The notes below the pieces were generated by a model. It saw nothing but the letters and a program-made list of their open reading frames with translations. It ran no database searches and was not told the origin of the DNA. Of a DNA stretch of 64,000 bases, positions 44,191 to 52,506 are shown piece by piece (the first letter of the stretch is position 1; every line of letters begins with the position of its first letter). Source of the DNA: Nocardia elegans NBRC 108235 (GTDB taxonomy: Bacteria; Actinomycetota; Actinomycetes; Mycobacteriales; Mycobacteriaceae); NCBI RefSeq assembly GCF_001612845.1, contig NZ_BDBF01000018.1:95599-159598 (forward strand), given 5' to 3'. The position numbers and the translations under genes were made by a program.

Positions 44191-44453
44191 TCGATCAACG
44201 GAACTGACTCGAGCTACCGCACAAAGGTACTGGAACAGCTATGCCTACTCAGAGTCATTGCCGCGCAACTGATCCCCCCAAAAGAATCCGACAGTCCGGA
44301 TACCGCACGTCTTGTCACAGAGGTTGAACGGCGACACACCTTCGGGTCGCCCGCGCTCGGTAATGTCAGAAGGCGCAGTCAGGGGCTTTACGAAGGAACG
44401 GCCCCAGAAGGTTGGAAAGCCATCACTCGCTGCCGGCGGCTATCGTGCAGGCC

Positions 44454-44987
44454 ATGCGCAGGTTCACTGTCGGGTCCACGGTGCAGCGGCGCGAAGTACT
44501 CCATGGCCGCGTGTGGATGACGATGCCAGTTCAAGTCATTGCGGATGATGATGTGCTCGCCGTCTGGATCGAAGACGGCACCCCCTTCACCTTCTCACCT
44601 CATCCGTTCGGTCCGCACCCATGGTCGGGCCAGGACCGGTGGACCGGCAGCAGCGTATTGCAGCTGCATCGACCTACTGATGCCTATTCGGTCTGGGCGT
44701 TCTTCCAGCACAACCGGATCGACCACTGGTACATCAACTTCGAAAAGCCTTACAGCCGTGGCCAGGACTATTTCGACACCGACGATCACGGGCTGGACAT
44801 CGTCATCAAGGACGGAGCTTGGCGGTGGAAGGACCGCGAGGACGTCGCGAAACAAGTTGCCGACGGCCGCATCACGCCAGCAGAAGCCGAAGCAGTCTGG
44901 CGCGAGGCCGAACGCGTAGCTTCCGCGTTGGATCACGGCATCTACTGGTGGGTTCCGCGCTGGCAGAACTGGAAGCCCGACCGGTAA
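44454..44987 (+). CDS. DUF402 (FomD-like) protein
   Basis: 177-residue DUF402 protein, a family of nucleoside/organophosphate phosphatases related to FomD. Signs are YINFEKPYSRGQDYFDTDDH and DIVIKDGAWRWKDREDV, with the acidic metal-binding residues of the family, and a C-terminal W-rich WWVPRWQNWKPDR. ATG at 44454; a GTG at 44445 is a possible alternative. It stands alone in the eroded region. Confidence 0.85.
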   Translation: MRRFTVGSTVQRREVLHGRVWMTMPVQVIADDDVLAVWIEDGTPFTFSPHPFGPHPWSGQDRWTGSSVLQLHRPTDAYSVWAFFQHNRIDHWYINFEKPYSRGQDYFDTDDHGLDIVIKDGAWRWKDREDVAKQVADGRITPAEAEAVWREAERVASALDHGIYWWVPRWQNWKPDR

Positions 44988-45178
44988 ACCCACCGCTTCC
45001 CCGGGGAAGTTCGGACCCTGCAACCGCAGCTTGGCTACAAAGATTGACTTAATGCCCAGGAGAAGACGATCCGCAGCCGTCCCGGCCCGGTGCAGTCCTC
45101 AACCCAGGCGGGCCTCACGACGACTGTTGTTGCTGTGGGCCTGCCGAGGGTAGCAAGCTTAGGCTCGGTGCCGATTCC

Positions 45179-45400
45179 TTACACGAGATGCATTGCAGGA
45201 GTGGGGAGCCCACAGATGTAGGTTCGTGGTGCCGCGTGATCACTTGGGGCGATCTCGATAGTCTGCATGACGGTAGCTGGTTGTTCGTCGGGTGAGCCGA
45301 TTACGGTGGTCCAACGTCGGCGAGGACTACCGCATCGGTAAACGGGCTCGTTGTTGCGCGTCACCGTCAATGTGACTTCGGCGATCGACTCCTGCGCTAT
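45179..45400 (-). pseudogene. Gene fragment, secreted-type
   Basis: Open reading on the minus strand, EVTLTVTRNNEPVYRCGS at the start of the convincing part and RTYICGLPTPAMHLV at the end, with codon use typical of real genes. The upstream part overlaps another fragment on the plus strand. Probably the 3' remnant of a larger gene. Confidence 0.4.
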
Positions 45401-45817
45401 CTGGCGACTGGCGATAACGGCGGAGAGCCGTGGTATGACCAGCAGTTCGCGAACGATGTCGGCGTATCCCTGCCAGCGGCCCGTGCTATCGCGGACGAGG
45501 CCATCCAAAAGTGTGATGCGGACCTGGATCGACAGGCGGCGGCGTCAGCAGCGGAGACGGCTTCGGCAGCTGCCAAGACGAGTGAGGAGCAAGCCGCTGC
45601 CGCACAGGTTGAGCGCCGGAAGCAGTCATGCGCCGCAATCGGCGGGCGTTAGGACGACACAGGGGTGTGGTGTGCTTCGACTGTGCAGGGCAACCCGAGC
45701 GGAGAGGCCGGCGCGGATTGCCGGAATTCGAGGGTGCCGTTCGAGGGGGATGGAATTGACCGGGCGGTGTTGGCGCATGAAAACGAGTGGTATCCGGGGT
45801 GTTTCCCGAACGCTTAA
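45296..45817 (+). pseudogene. Secreted-type protein remnant with an in-frame stop
   Basis: One plus-strand frame reads through DRLLRYLATGDNGGEPWYDQ, VGVSLPAARAIADEAIQKCD, an Ala/Glu-rich stretch and ERRKQSCAAIGGR, then a TAG at 45650-45652, then continues in the same frame with VWCASTVQGNPSGEAGADC and HENEWYPGCFPNA. No start codon precedes it. The Cys pattern and the smooth continuation across the stop suggest a gene killed by an amber mutation and 5' loss. Confidence 0.6.
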
Positions 45818-46289
45818 GCTCCGGTCTTCCGACAGGCGATTTACCACAGTTGCGGGGCGGCTACGGCATTCAGCCCGGGGCTACCGCACCCCGGCCGGAT
45901 ACGCTGCCATCTGCACACACCAATGAACCGCTCTCACAGGTTCTGGACCCACAGCCGGGTCCCGTCAACCCAGAGCAGATCGATTCCCGCACTTGCGATT
46001 CCGTAGTGGTGCCGAGCTGACCGGCCACCGCTCAAATTTGCCATCAGCTATCGAGTGCAGGTGGTACCCATCCATAATGATGCAATGGATGCCGCGCCGA
46101 GCGCCCTTAACGATGGAGAGAACCGCATCGACATCCAATACCTGCACGTCGAACGCCTACTCGAAGCTCGGTTCGCGTTCCGAACAACCTCTGAACGGAA
46201 GTCAGGGCGTTGCTCGAGTGGAGCTCCGCGGGCGGTGAAACGGTCGGTCCACCACTGCGGTCCGCCGTTTCGTCATGACTGGAGTGCGG
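45818..46289. other. Eroded stretch with one further fragment
   Basis: A proline-rich frame (PSAHTNEPLSQVLDPQPGPV, ending at a TGA at 46018-46020) is coding-like but lacks a start. A copy of the short repeat lies at 46132-46185. Otherwise nothing is seen. Confidence 0.35.
46132..46185. repeat. Short repeat shared with 42693-42747
   Basis: Carries ATCCAATACCTGCACGTC and CGCGTTCCGAA blocks like the copy at 42.7 kb; on the minus strand both encode FDVQ followed by a variable D-containing segment. Confidence 0.55.
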
Positions 46290-46832
46290 TTATCCCCGGC
46301 AACCTTTGAGTTGGGCGGCCACCTCGGCGGGGACGAGGTAATGCCCGCAGTCGATGGATGATCCCTGGGCAACGAGGTTCCAGAAGCCTTGCACGCTCGG
46401 GTGCAGGAGATAGCCGGTGGGCTGGGGCGCTGCGTCGGTGTGTTGGGACCAGACCATGGCCCAGGATTGGACACATTGGGGCTCGTCGAGCACGATCTTG
46501 GGTGTAATTCCGGAGTTCACCAGAATCTGGTGAGCGAAGTCGCGGGTGATTCGCGTGCACGAGGTCGGATCCCCTGATGTGGAGGTCTGCCGCGCTGTGG
46601 AGCGTGCCGTCGTTCCCGGTGTCGAATGGTCGCCAGTGCTGGGCGGGACCACGGTTCCGGGTTCCGACCGCGCGGACGGTGCCTGCGCGCCCGCGGTACC
46701 GGTCGGCGCTGACGTCGCGGTGACGGCCTGCGCAGAGCCCGGGACAGGTGCAGCTGTATCCGAAGCGTCCTGACAAGCACTGAGCGCGAAGATTGAGATG
46801 GTCATCCCGAGCGCGGAAATGGCAACTCTCAC
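46290..46832 (-). CDS. Lipoprotein of unknown function
   Basis: 180-residue lipoprotein. The signal peptide has the lipobox LSAC near residue 20, then a Pro/Thr/Ser/Ala-rich spacer of about 70 residues and a globular C-terminal domain with CTRITRDFAHQILVNSG and four cysteines, including one in ECVQ-like PQCVQSW. Surface exposed. ATG at 46832. A consensus-like sigma-70-type promoter lies 128 bp upstream. Confidence 0.78.
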   Translation of the reverse strand: MRVAISALGMTISIFALSACQDASDTAAPVPGSAQAVTATSAPTGTAGAQAPSARSEPGTVVPPSTGDHSTPGTTARSTARQTSTSGDPTSCTRITRDFAHQILVNSGITPKIVLDEPQCVQSWAMVWSQHTDAAPQPTGYLLHPSVQGFWNLVAQGSSIDCGHYLVPAEVAAQLKGCRG

Positions 46833-46959
46833 TTGATGATTCCTACTTTCGACAGGCCCGGGTGAGCGGTCACGGGAGCGACCGCCGCTGCTCGCGCCTC
46901 AGGTTCGGAGCCCCAACCAGCTCCGCGCCAAGAAGACAGTACATTAGTAAGCATTAGCG

Positions 46960-46989
46960 TATAATCTAACACGGTAGATAGTTTGTCAA
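46960..46989 (-). promoter_or_regulatory. Consensus-like housekeeping promoter
   Basis: On the minus strand TTGACA (46989-46984), an 18-bp spacer and ATTATA (46965-46960). It drives towards the lipoprotein gene at 46832, leaving a leader of about 120 bases. The AT-rich patch 46930-46990 contrasts with its surroundings. Confidence 0.65.
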
Positions 46990-47007
46990 TGGACCCCCTC
47001 CCCGCCG

Positions 47008-47223
47008 TCACCGCGGTGCCGGCGCGGATCGGATCGTGTCGTCACCGGCGTGCAACGGCGAACACTCGCCGTGCGTGGCATGGCTGCAGCCCCGGCAGGC
47101 GGTACAGGCGGCGGGAATGAGGACGAGGCGGCTGCGGCGGATGTCGCGCGGGTGGAATTCGCCTGCGAGGCCGCCTTTCAATCCGGTGCCGTCACACACC
47201 GGGCACGGCTTGATTCCCTCCAA
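47008..47223 (-). CDS. DnaJ-type zinc-finger-like small protein
   Basis: 71-residue frame with CPVCDGTG near the N-terminus and CTACRGC later, resembling the CxxCxGxG repeats of the DnaJ zinc domain, separated by about 30 residues. It probably binds one zinc. Only a TTG start at 47223 is available, and an open frame continues upstream without a start, so it may be the tail of a truncated gene. Confidence 0.45.
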   Translation of the reverse strand: MEGIKPCPVCDGTGLKGGLAGEFHPRDIRRSRLVLIPAACTACRGCSHATHGECSPLHAGDDTIRSAPAPR

Positions 47224-47326
47224 GCGCAGGACGGTGACGGGAAAGTACAGATATTCGATCGGTTGGTTGCGGGAGTTTTCTGCTGCTCACAGCAGCGCGG
47301 CGGCGAAGGAACGTGGGTGGCGGGAG

Positions 47327-47890
47327 ATGGCGGTCATCGATGCCGCCTACGCCGAAGGCCGAATCGACCGGGCAGCATGGCATGAGGCCGTGCTGGAGCT
47401 GATCGAGCCGGTGTATCTGGCGACGGACGATCCACGGGCACAGTCCGGGTACAACGGGACGCGGCGCAATGGGAAACGGCTCGCCATCTGCTGGTGCGGA
47501 CGCTGCCGTCCAGGGGTGACCGGGCGCTTAGTTTCCTGGACGTCGGCCGCGTCAACGGGCACCTGATGGAGACACTCGCGCAGCGGGCGGCACAGGACGG
47601 GATCCGAATCGAACCGCACGGAGTGGATATCTCTTCCGCCCTGATCGACTTGGCCCGCCAGCGCTGCCCGCAGCGGGCAGAGCGGATCTGGGTCGGCAAC
47701 GCTCACGACTGGTGTCCGCCGCAGCGTTTCGACGTGGTGCGCACCGGACTGGAGTACGTGCCCGAGCGTGAGCGCCCGGGGTTCCTGGCGCACCTGTTCG
47801 AGTTCGTGGTCGCGCCTTCGGGGCGACTGGTGGTCGGCATGTTCAACGAGGAGGCTGACCAGGATGCCGCGGCGGCCACGTCACGGTGCT
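47327..47890 (+). pseudogene. SAM-dependent methyltransferase, frameshifted and truncated
   Basis: Class I methyltransferase remnant. Frame 1 (from 47327) reads AVIDAAYAEGRIDRAAWHEA to about 47456. Restoring one missing base near 47458 leads into a second frame with ALSFLDVGRVNGHLMETLAQ, the SAM motif I, then PHGVDISSALIDLARQRCPQ and FDVVRTGLEYVPE. The motif has DVGRVNG where DVGCANG is expected. The 3' end stops abruptly at about 47885 where the duplicated helical-protein segment begins, so the C-terminus is lost. Confidence 0.8.
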
Positions 47891-48363
47891 TGATCAGCCC
47901 TTGCTCATCGGTTCAGCGGTCTTGCCGTCCTCGGCGGTTCGTTCCGCACGCTGCGCCTTGATGTCGGCCTGCCACTTCTCGAAGTCGGCCCGCATCACGT
48001 CGATCTGATGTTCGACGGCTTCCCGGGTGTCCGACCACCAACTCTGCGCGGCCTCCCGCAGTTCCGCCGTGGTCTTTTCGAACTCGTCCCCCTCGCGCTC
48101 GAGGGTCGCGCCCAGCTCTTCCCGCTGAGCCTGCAGCGTGGCGCGGTTCTTCTCCCGTGCCGCGGCGGACGACTCTTCGAACTGCTTCACCCGGGCCGCG
48201 AGATCCATCAACGATTCCGACAACGGTTTCATATTCTTGCCCTCTCGATATGTTTTGATCCTCATGAAGGATCCGGCATCCGTCGCCATCAAGCGTGGCT
48301 TCCCCACCCAGCTGAACCAAGGGCAGAACGTCATCTGATGTCCTACGGTCGATACCGCTTTCG
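47885..48363. repeat. Duplicated segment, copy B
   Basis: Counterpart of 37607-38075: gene for helical protein B plus about 130 bp of upstream leader. Its left edge coincides with the truncation point of the methyltransferase remnant. Confidence 0.75.
47894..48232 (-). CDS. Helical coiled-coil protein, paralogue B
   Basis: 112-residue paralogue of the product at 37616. It starts MKPLSESLMDLAARVKQFEE and shares WWSDT-x3-V/I-E-x-Q and ADFEKWQA-I-KAQR segments. It has no transmembrane part. The leader upstream, with the block GGACATCAGATGACGTTCTG on the minus strand, is conserved with paralogue A, suggesting shared regulation. ATG at 48232. Function unknown. Confidence 0.75.
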   Translation of the reverse strand: MKPLSESLMDLAARVKQFEESSAAAREKNRATLQAQREELGATLEREGDEFEKTTAELREAAQSWWSDTREAVEHQIDVMRADFEKWQADIKAQRAERTAEDGKTAEPMSKG

Positions 48364-48790
48364 GCCCAGCCCCAAGTGCCGAAGGGCTCTGCGGGCGCGA
48401 AGCCGATTCGCGTTCAATCGAAAACGGGAACGCGTCGCCGTCGTCGATACGACGGATCATGAGAACGGAGCACGCCGGTGAAATCCCGGAGATCTGCTCG
48501 AGGCCGCCACAGCCGTACTGATCATCTTCGACGCCGTCTGGTTCTGCGTCACTGGGCAACACTTCGGCATGTAGGCGCCTGATGCGCGGTTAGTTCGGCT
48601 CGACAGTGGATCCGGACAGGGTGCACACAAGGGGACACGGCGACCTGAGCCCTACCGACGCACAATGATGCCGCTTACGGCGCTGTTCAATACGGCCATA
48701 GCACCGATATGTACCACGAGTGAGGCCCCCAACCTGGATCTCCGGTTGAGGCTCACCAGCGTCTCTGTCTGCCACGATGCGGCCTCAGCG
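48364..48790. other. Gap between helical-protein B and ychF
   Basis: About 430 bp with no convincing gene. The right part (48740-48790) holds the ychF terminator stem (GCCCCCAACC...GGTTGAGGC) used as reference for the repeat copies at 42.6 and 44.1 kb. Confidence 0.5.
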
Positions 48791-48826
48791 CTACTTCTTC
48801 CCAGACGCTAATCCGCTACGGAACTC
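48740..48826 (-). repeat. ychF 3' end plus terminator, reference copy 1
   Basis: Contains the last codons of ychF (VEFRSGLASGKK, stop at 48791-48793) and the stem after it. Copies 2 and 3 lie 4.6 kb and 6.1 kb to the left. Confidence 0.75.
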
Positions 48827-49885
48827 GACTACGTCGCCGTCGTGCATGACGTAGTCCTTACCCTCCATCCGCACCTTGCCGGCGGCCTTGGCGGCGGACA
48901 TGGAGCCGGCTTCGACCAGGTCGTCGTAGGCGACGATTTCGGCCTTGATGAAGCCGCGTTCGAAGTCGGTGTGGATGACGCCGGCTGCCTTCGGGGCGGT
49001 GTCGCCCTGGTGGATGGTCCAGGCGCGGGCCTCTTTCGGGCCGGCGGTGAGGTAGGTCTGGAGGCCGAGGGTGTGGAAGCCGGCTCGGGCCAGGGCGTGC
49101 AGGCCGGGTTCGCTTTGGCCGATGGATTCCAGCAGCTCGAGGGCGGACTCGGCGTCCAGTTCCAGGAGTTCGGCTTCGACCTTGGCGTCGAGGAAGACCG
49201 AATCCGCCGGGGCGACTGCGGCTTTCAGCTCGGCGACGCGTGCCTCGTCCGTCAGGACCGACTCGTCGGCGTTGAAGACGTAGAGGAAGGGCTTGGTGGT
49301 CAGCAGCGACAGTTCGCGCAGGAGGTCGGCGTCGAGCTTGTCGCGGACCGCGTACAGGGTCTTGCCCTCGTTGAGGAATTCCTGGGCCTGCTTGGCGGCG
49401 TCGGCCACCGGCTTGCGGTCCTTCTTGACCTTGGCTTCCTTGTCGAGGCGGACCACCGCCTTCTCCAGCGTCTGCAGGTCGGCGAGGATGAGCTCGGTTT
49501 CGATGACCTCGATATCGCTGAGCGGGTCGACCTTGCCGTCGACGTGGACCACGTCGTCGTCGGCGAAGACGCGGACCACCTGGCAGATGGCATCGGCCTC
49601 ACGGATGTTGGCGAGGAACTTGTTGCCCAGGCCCGCGCCTTCGGAGGCGCCCTTCACGATGCCGGCGATGTCGACGAACGACACGGTCGCGGGGACGATG
49701 CGCTCGGAGCCGAAGATCTCGGCGAGCTTGTCCAGCCTCGGGTCGGGCAGCGGCACCACGCCGACGTTCGGCTCGATGGTGGCGAACGGGTAGTTCGCCG
49801 CGAGCACGTCGTTGCGGGTCAGCGCGTTGAACAGCGTCGACTTTCCGACGTTGGGCAGGCCGACGATACCGAGGGTGAGACTCAC
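48791..49885 (-). CDS. ychF: Redox-regulated ATPase/GTPase YchF (Obg family)
   Basis: 364-residue P-loop NTPase that prefers ATP and associates with ribosomes. G1 is GLPNVGKSTLF at about residues 8-18, the G3 region is FVDIAGIVKGASEGAGLGNKF in two parts, a coiled-coil insertion follows, and the C-terminal TGS-like domain ends in KDYVMHDGDVVEFRSGLASG. The length is normal. ATG at 49885. This conserved chromosomal gene marks the right border of the eroded region, and parts of its 3' end are found as repeats inside it. Confidence 0.97.
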   Translation of the reverse strand: MSLTLGIVGLPNVGKSTLFNALTRNDVLAANYPFATIEPNVGVVPLPDPRLDKLAEIFGSERIVPATVSFVDIAGIVKGASEGAGLGNKFLANIREADAICQVVRVFADDDVVHVDGKVDPLSDIEVIETELILADLQTLEKAVVRLDKEAKVKKDRKPVADAAKQAQEFLNEGKTLYAVRDKLDADLLRELSLLTTKPFLYVFNADESVLTDEARVAELKAAVAPADSVFLDAKVEAELLELDAESALELLESIGQSEPGLHALARAGFHTLGLQTYLTAGPKEARAWTIHQGDTAPKAAGVIHTDFERGFIKAEIVAYDDLVEAGSMSAAKAAGKVRMEGKDYVMHDGDVVEFRSGLASGKK

Positions 49886-50298
49886 GAGTGCAAGAGTCTA
49901 CGCGGCGCACGTTCGGCAACCGAATCTGCCCAGGTCGCGACCACTGGAGGGAATGCCCCGGCCCGGCGACCGCACCGACCTGATCGAGCGTCTCGTGGAC
50001 GGCGAAGCGCGACCACCCCGCCGTGGTCGTCCGGTATCCGGACGTGTTCTGTCACCCGCGCGCGACCGGCTACTCAGAAAGTGGCGGGCAGCGCAAGCGC
50101 GCTCTCGATCGCCGCATCCAGAGACGCGAGAGTGCCACGGCGGCGTGCGAGCGGATTGCGATAGGAGTGGCACCCCTCGGCGCACCGGAACGCGCGTTCG
50201 CTCCGCTGCGCAGCTGAACAAACATACACTGCCGCAACGGATTCGACGGTCCACACCGCAGCCCGCACACTGCGGCCACACCGGGCTAAGGTCGTTTC
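49886..50298. other. Intergenic gap with no feature seen
   Basis: 413 bp between divergent genes. Open frames through it are shadows with no ribosome site or family resemblance. No clear promoter or palindrome. Confidence 0.4.
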
Positions 50299-50736
50299 AT
50301 GGCGCAGATCCCTCGACTTCCCGGATTGGGCTTGGCCGATGCCGATTGGCTGGTGACCGCCGCACTGGCGGTGGCCTCCGAACATCGATTTCCGCCGCTG
50401 GCGGTGGCGGTTACCGATGTGAGCGGTGCGGTGATCGCGCTGCGCCGGGCGGACGGCGGGATGCCGATGACGAGTCGCCTCGCGGTGGCCAAGGCGCGCA
50501 CCGCACTACTGACACTGCATCCGTCGGGACAACTCCCCCTGCCGGGTGAGATCGTCGACAGCATTCAGCATCTCTACGACGGTGATTACATTCCGTTCGC
50601 GGGCGGGGTGCTCGTCACCGAGAACGGGGTGATTCTCGGGGCCGCCGGGGCTTCGGGTGCTCATGCGACACAGGACGAAGAGGCCGTGCAGGTCGCCGTG
50701 CAGCGCTGGCACGAATATCGTTCGCACACAGCCTGA
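50299..50736 (+). CDS. GlcG/HbpS-like heme-binding protein
   Basis: 145-residue GlcG/HbpS/DUF336-type protein. Signs are LAVAVTDVSGAVIALRRADG and a C-terminal GGVLVTENGVILGAAGASGA segment, the usual strands and turn of the family. HbpS binds heme and senses redox stress in Streptomyces; related proteins occur as helpers in diol metabolism. ATG at 50299. A second GlcG-like gene lies 98 bp beyond on the other strand, so the two converge. Confidence 0.85.
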   Translation: MAQIPRLPGLGLADADWLVTAALAVASEHRFPPLAVAVTDVSGAVIALRRADGGMPMTSRLAVAKARTALLTLHPSGQLPLPGEIVDSIQHLYDGDYIPFAGGVLVTENGVILGAAGASGAHATQDEEAVQVAVQRWHEYRSHTA

Positions 50737-50834
50737 TCGAGACACTTGCACATGCTCTGGTAGCCGGGGACAGAGGGATCCGACCATGCGACCGGCGCAG
50801 TTCCGCGCGTGGCACCACGCCCGCCGGCGGTCTG

Positions 50835-51257
50835 CTACACCGAGTCCGGCGTCGGTCGGCCAGAAGCCAGCCCGAACTCGGCGCACTCATCGTCCTGTTC
50901 GGGCCGACCGCCGCTCACCGCGACCGCACCCACCACAACACCGTCGCGACGGATCAGCCGAGAGCCCGCACCCACCACGATCGGCGTCGGCGACAGCTGA
51001 TCGATTCGATCGAACAGTGCGGGCCACGCCGCCTGGAGTTGCTGCAGTTCGCCGCCGTCGCGATGAAACAGGGCGACCCCGGCCGCCTTCGCGGGAGCGA
51101 TCCGGGCCGACAGCGGTGGCGCACCGTCCATCCGGTCCAGCGCTCGCACGTGTCCACCCTCGTCCACGACGGCCACGGTCACCCGCGCACCCAATTCCCC
51201 AGCGCGAGAGCGTATCCGAGTGCTGATGGCGTGCGCTTCATCCAGCGTGAGCGACAT
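50835..51257 (-). CDS. GlcG/HbpS-like protein, second copy
   Basis: 140-residue GlcG-type protein with ARVTVAVVDEGGHVRALDRM, SARIAPAKAAGVALF and IRRDGVVVGAVAVSGGRPEQDDECAEFG. The C-terminal GGRPEQDDECA is the family's final helix. The start at 51257 is supported by GGAAGTGGAGAAG. It is divergent from a MarR regulator with two matched operators between them, so it is likely the MarR target. Confidence 0.87.
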   Translation of the reverse strand: MSLTLDEAHAISTRIRSRAGELGARVTVAVVDEGGHVRALDRMDGAPPLSARIAPAKAAGVALFHRDGGELQQLQAAWPALFDRIDQLSPTPIVVGAGSRLIRRDGVVVGAVAVSGGRPEQDDECAEFGLASGRPTPDSV

Positions 51258-51276
51258 CTTCTCCACTTCCGATAAT

Positions 51277-51341
51277 CGTTGGCCATACCAACGGTTCACC
51301 CAGGCGACGCTACCCCACATTCGTTGGCTCGTCCAACGAAT
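51277..51341. promoter_or_regulatory. Two matched MarR-type operators
   Basis: CGTTGG-N5-CCAACG at 51277-51293 and ATTCGTTGG-N5-CCAACGAAT at 51319-51341. Both share CGTTGG-N5-CCAACG, 45 bp apart. The first is close to the GlcG-type gene, the second 17 bp before the MarR gene, fitting repression of both divergent promoters. Confidence 0.82.
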
Positions 51342-51357
51342 CCAGTAGACTTCACGC

Positions 51358-51819
51358 ATGGACGACACGCCCGCACGCCTGCGCGGCAAACCAAGCTGGC
51401 TGGTCAGCAAGACCGCCACACTCGCCCAGCGGCGTATCGGAGAAGCCATGTCGACGGTCGGCGCCCGCGGCTACCATTTCTCGATTCTGGCCGCACTCGA
51501 CGAGTTCGGGCCCGCCAGTCAAGTGGCGATCGGCCAGCGGTGCCGGATCGACCGCAGCGATATGCACGCCATGCTGGCCGAGCTCGAGGCGCAGAAATAC
51601 GTTGCGCGAGAGCCGGATCCGGACGACCGCCGCCGCAACCTCATCACCCTCACCGCGGCCGGCGAGCGCCGACTGCACGAACTGGATGCCACGTTGACCG
51701 CCGCCCAGGACGAGATATTCGGCGAACTGACGAAGGCGGAGCGCGAACACCTGGTCAAGCTGCTGACCCGCGTGCTGGACAACCGGCAGACTCAGACGCG
51801 CGGGTCGCGGCCGAGGTAG
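51358..51819 (+). CDS. MarR family regulator
   Basis: 153-residue MarR regulator: FSILAALDEFGPASQVAIGQ and IDRSDMHAMLAELEAQKYVA form the winged helix, with the wing EPDPDDRRRNLITLTAAG. ATG at 51358. It probably represses itself and the divergent GlcG-type gene through the two operators. Its 3' end overlaps the convergent TIGR03086-type gene by 28 bp. Confidence 0.9.
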   Translation: MDDTPARLRGKPSWLVSKTATLAQRRIGEAMSTVGARGYHFSILAALDEFGPASQVAIGQRCRIDRSDMHAMLAELEAQKYVAREPDPDDRRRNLITLTAAGERRLHELDATLTAAQDEIFGELTKAEREHLVKLLTRVLDNRQTQTRGSRPR

Positions 51820-52406
51820 CGCAGCAGTGTGTCGACGGCGGTATCGCCGGGCTCGGCATCCAGCACGGCGGCGTACGCGCCCCATTGGCGCAGCGGTTCG
51901 ATCAGATCGGTTGCGGCAGTGAGGAGATGAGTGGCCAGGGTGTCGGTCAGCGGAGACGGCCGGCCGGTGGCGATCGCGATGTCCCAGGCGTGGACGGCAG
52001 CATCCAGGGCGGCCATGACGGCCGCGACAGGGGTCGGGAGGGCGCCGTGCGGGAGCGGGGTGGGAACGGTTTCGGCGTCGTCGGTGACGGTGGCCCAGGC
52101 GGCGGCGGTCTGGTCGATGGCGGCGGAGACAAGCTGTGTGCCGGTGCCGTCGAGCGAGCCGGAGGGGGCGAAGGGATCGTAGGCGGGGCCGGTGCCCACC
52201 CCCAGGGCCGCGGCGAAGGCGAGCTGATCACCGGCGGCGTGCTGCACGACCTGGGTGACGGTCCACTGCGAGCAGGGAGTCGGCAGGTCCCACTGGGCGG
52301 CGCCGATTCCCGCGACCGCGTCGGCGAGGGCACGGTAGGAGTCGGCGACGACGTCACGCCAGACCGGGGCGAGAGCGGCGGCGGGGGAAACGGAGGTGCT
52401 GTTCAT
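51792..52406 (-). CDS. TIGR03086-type DinB-like (mycothiol-dependent enzyme-like) protein
   Basis: 204-residue DinB/MDMPI-fold protein of the actinobacterial TIGR03086 type. It shows LPTPCSQWTVTQVVQHAAGD, with a metal-binding His, and DAAVHAWDIAIATGRP with a second His. Such proteins bind a divalent metal; some are mycothiol-dependent. ATG at 52406. It is divergent from a WYL regulator with a TAGG-N11-CCTA operator between. Confidence 0.87.
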   Translation of the reverse strand: MNSTSVSPAAALAPVWRDVVADSYRALADAVAGIGAAQWDLPTPCSQWTVTQVVQHAAGDQLAFAAALGVGTGPAYDPFAPSGSLDGTGTQLVSAAIDQTAAAWATVTDDAETVPTPLPHGALPTPVAAVMAALDAAVHAWDIAIATGRPSPLTDTLATHLLTAATDLIEPLRQWGAYAAVLDAEPGDTAVDTLLRYLGRDPRV

Positions 52407-52459
52407 CGGAGGGCCTTTCGTTCTTCGTTTTCGGCGTTGAACTCAGGTTATGCGCCAAT

Positions 52460-52478
52460 TAGGCTTGTTTTCTTCCTA
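52460..52478. promoter_or_regulatory. Candidate WYL operator
   Basis: TAGG-N11-CCTA with T-rich centre, extended to ATTAGG...CCTAAT at 52458-52480. Same architecture as the site at 31311-31329 near the other WYL gene. Confidence 0.7.
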
Positions 52479-52506
52479 ATAATTCGCTGACGGAAAGTGT
52501 CTCGGT

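Noticed and set aside
45351..45926. 191-codon plus-strand frame
   Set aside because: Arg/Ser-rich shadow of the fragment in the neighbouring frame.
48364..48790. Search for an integrase or transposase next to ychF
   Set aside because: No frame in this gap or in 42.3-48.8 kb shows tyrosine- or serine-recombinase or DDE motifs.
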